The translations under genes and the position numbers were made by a program. A stretch of 64,000 bases of DNA from Balneolales bacterium ANBcel1 (GTDB lineage: Bacteria > Bacteroidota > Rhodothermia > Balneolales > Natronogracilivirgulaceae), in assembly GCA_029688905.1 (NCBI GenBank), contig JARULB010000003.1:248001-312000 (forward strand), read 5' to 3'. Of this stretch, positions 63,711 through 64,000 are shown in pieces. The notes under the pieces were generated by a model. It did not search any database. It was not told where the DNA came from and saw nothing but the letters and a program-made list of their open reading frames with translations. Position 1 is the first letter of the stretch; every line of letters begins with the position of its first letter.

Positions 63711-64000
63711 TTACTCGGCGTAGCTGTCGGGGAGGTCGTTCTCGTACAGAACCACATCTTTTTCCCGGAGCTCCCGCTTCAACAGGTCGTTTGCTTCAAA
63801 AAGACTGTTCACCACCGATATTTTAGCTTCATCAAAACCCTCTTCCCGCAAACCCTCATAGACAGGCCGGGTCTGCTCGGGACCAACCAGATACACATGA
63901 TCCAGATTGTGTGCGGCCATCCACCGCCCAAACCGGCAGTTTTCATGATCCTGTTTCTCTCCAAGCTCAATCATTCCCGGAGTCACAACAAACTTTCGAC
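63711..64000 (-). CDS. murF: MurF C-terminal fragment (UDP-N-acetylmuramoyl-tripeptide--D-Ala-D-Ala ligase), cut by the window edge
   Basis: The last 96 codons or so of a Mur ligase on the minus strand; the frame is open to the window edge. RKFVVTPGMIELGEKQDHEN, the YLVGPEQTRPVYEGLREEGF segment and the end DVVLYENDLPDSY are characteristic of the MurF C-terminal domain, which binds the growing peptide in peptidoglycan synthesis. It is convergent with the LolC/E-type gene, 12 bp apart. Confidence 0.88.
   Translation of the reverse strand, partial: RKFVVTPGMIELGEKQDHENCRFGRWMAAHNLDHVYLVGPEQTRPVYEGLREEGFDEAKISVVNSLFEANDLLKRELREKDVVLYENDLPDSYAE

Overview
The window is about 64 kb of a bacterial chromosome of moderately high GC, densely packed with genes on both strands. 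The gene content points to the Bacteroidota/Balneolota/Rhodothermota (FCB) group. Clues are a PorV/PorQ-type beta-barrel protein, a DUF4270 lipoprotein next to a short GlgA-like protein, an amphi-Trp protein, a phosphate-selective porin, a topoisomerase I with repeated GxYGPY units, and mostly weak Shine-Dalgarno sequences. I favour a Balneolota-like lineage, but that assignment is an inference. No tRNA, rRNA, insertion sequence, prophage or CRISPR array was seen.

Layout. 0-10 kb: a small membrane protein, a DUF389 protein fused to a degenerate lipid-kinase-like domain, MmcQ/YjbR, and a transport block (FNT channel, P2-type cation ATPase, dicarboxylate/amino-acid symporter, an unrecognised polytopic membrane protein). 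10-12 kb: a UDP-sugar pyrophosphorylase overlapping a plant-like glucuronokinase. 12-14 kb: DUF2911, amphi-Trp, YajQ. 14-21 kb: the phosphate regulon, with phoB-phoR facing pstS-pstC-pstA-pstB-phoU. A shared 11-bp-period motif upstream of both phoB and pstS looks like the PhoB-binding site. 21-30 kb: MFS transporter, baeRF protein, Na/Pi cotransporter, outer-membrane protein, orphan HsdR-N-like nuclease domain, aminopeptidase P. 30-38 kb: dnaX-ybaB-recR, phosphate-type porin, topA and a small unknown gene. 38-46.5 kb: peroxiredoxin and ArsR regulator, AMP nucleosidase, GNAT, radC, argS, STAS-like protein, SAM hydroxide adenosyltransferase and dnaN. 46.7-52 kb: PorV-like protein, miaA, purS-purQ, M42 peptidase, lptB, rhodanese. 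52-62 kb, minus strand: rho, a TPR protein, an outer-membrane barrel, DUF4270, short GlgA, malQ and glgB. 62-64 kb: a LolC/E-type permease and the 3' end of murF.

How the genes work together. Phosphate acquisition is the best represented theme: sensing (PhoR/PhoB/PhoU), high-affinity uptake (PstSCAB), a low-affinity Na/Pi carrier with a PhoU-like tail, and possibly an outer-membrane phosphate porin. Alpha-glucan metabolism (GlgB, MalQ, GlgA-like) forms a second theme. Replication and repair genes (dnaX, ybaB, recR, topA, radC, dnaN) form a third. Two different short-period degenerate tandem repeats (8 bp and 7 bp) lie directly behind recR and radC.

The most interesting points are the candidate Pho box, the GlcA kinase/pyrophosphorylase pair, the two short-period repeats, the DUF389 fusion, and the departures from family norm in DnaX, Rho and PstB.
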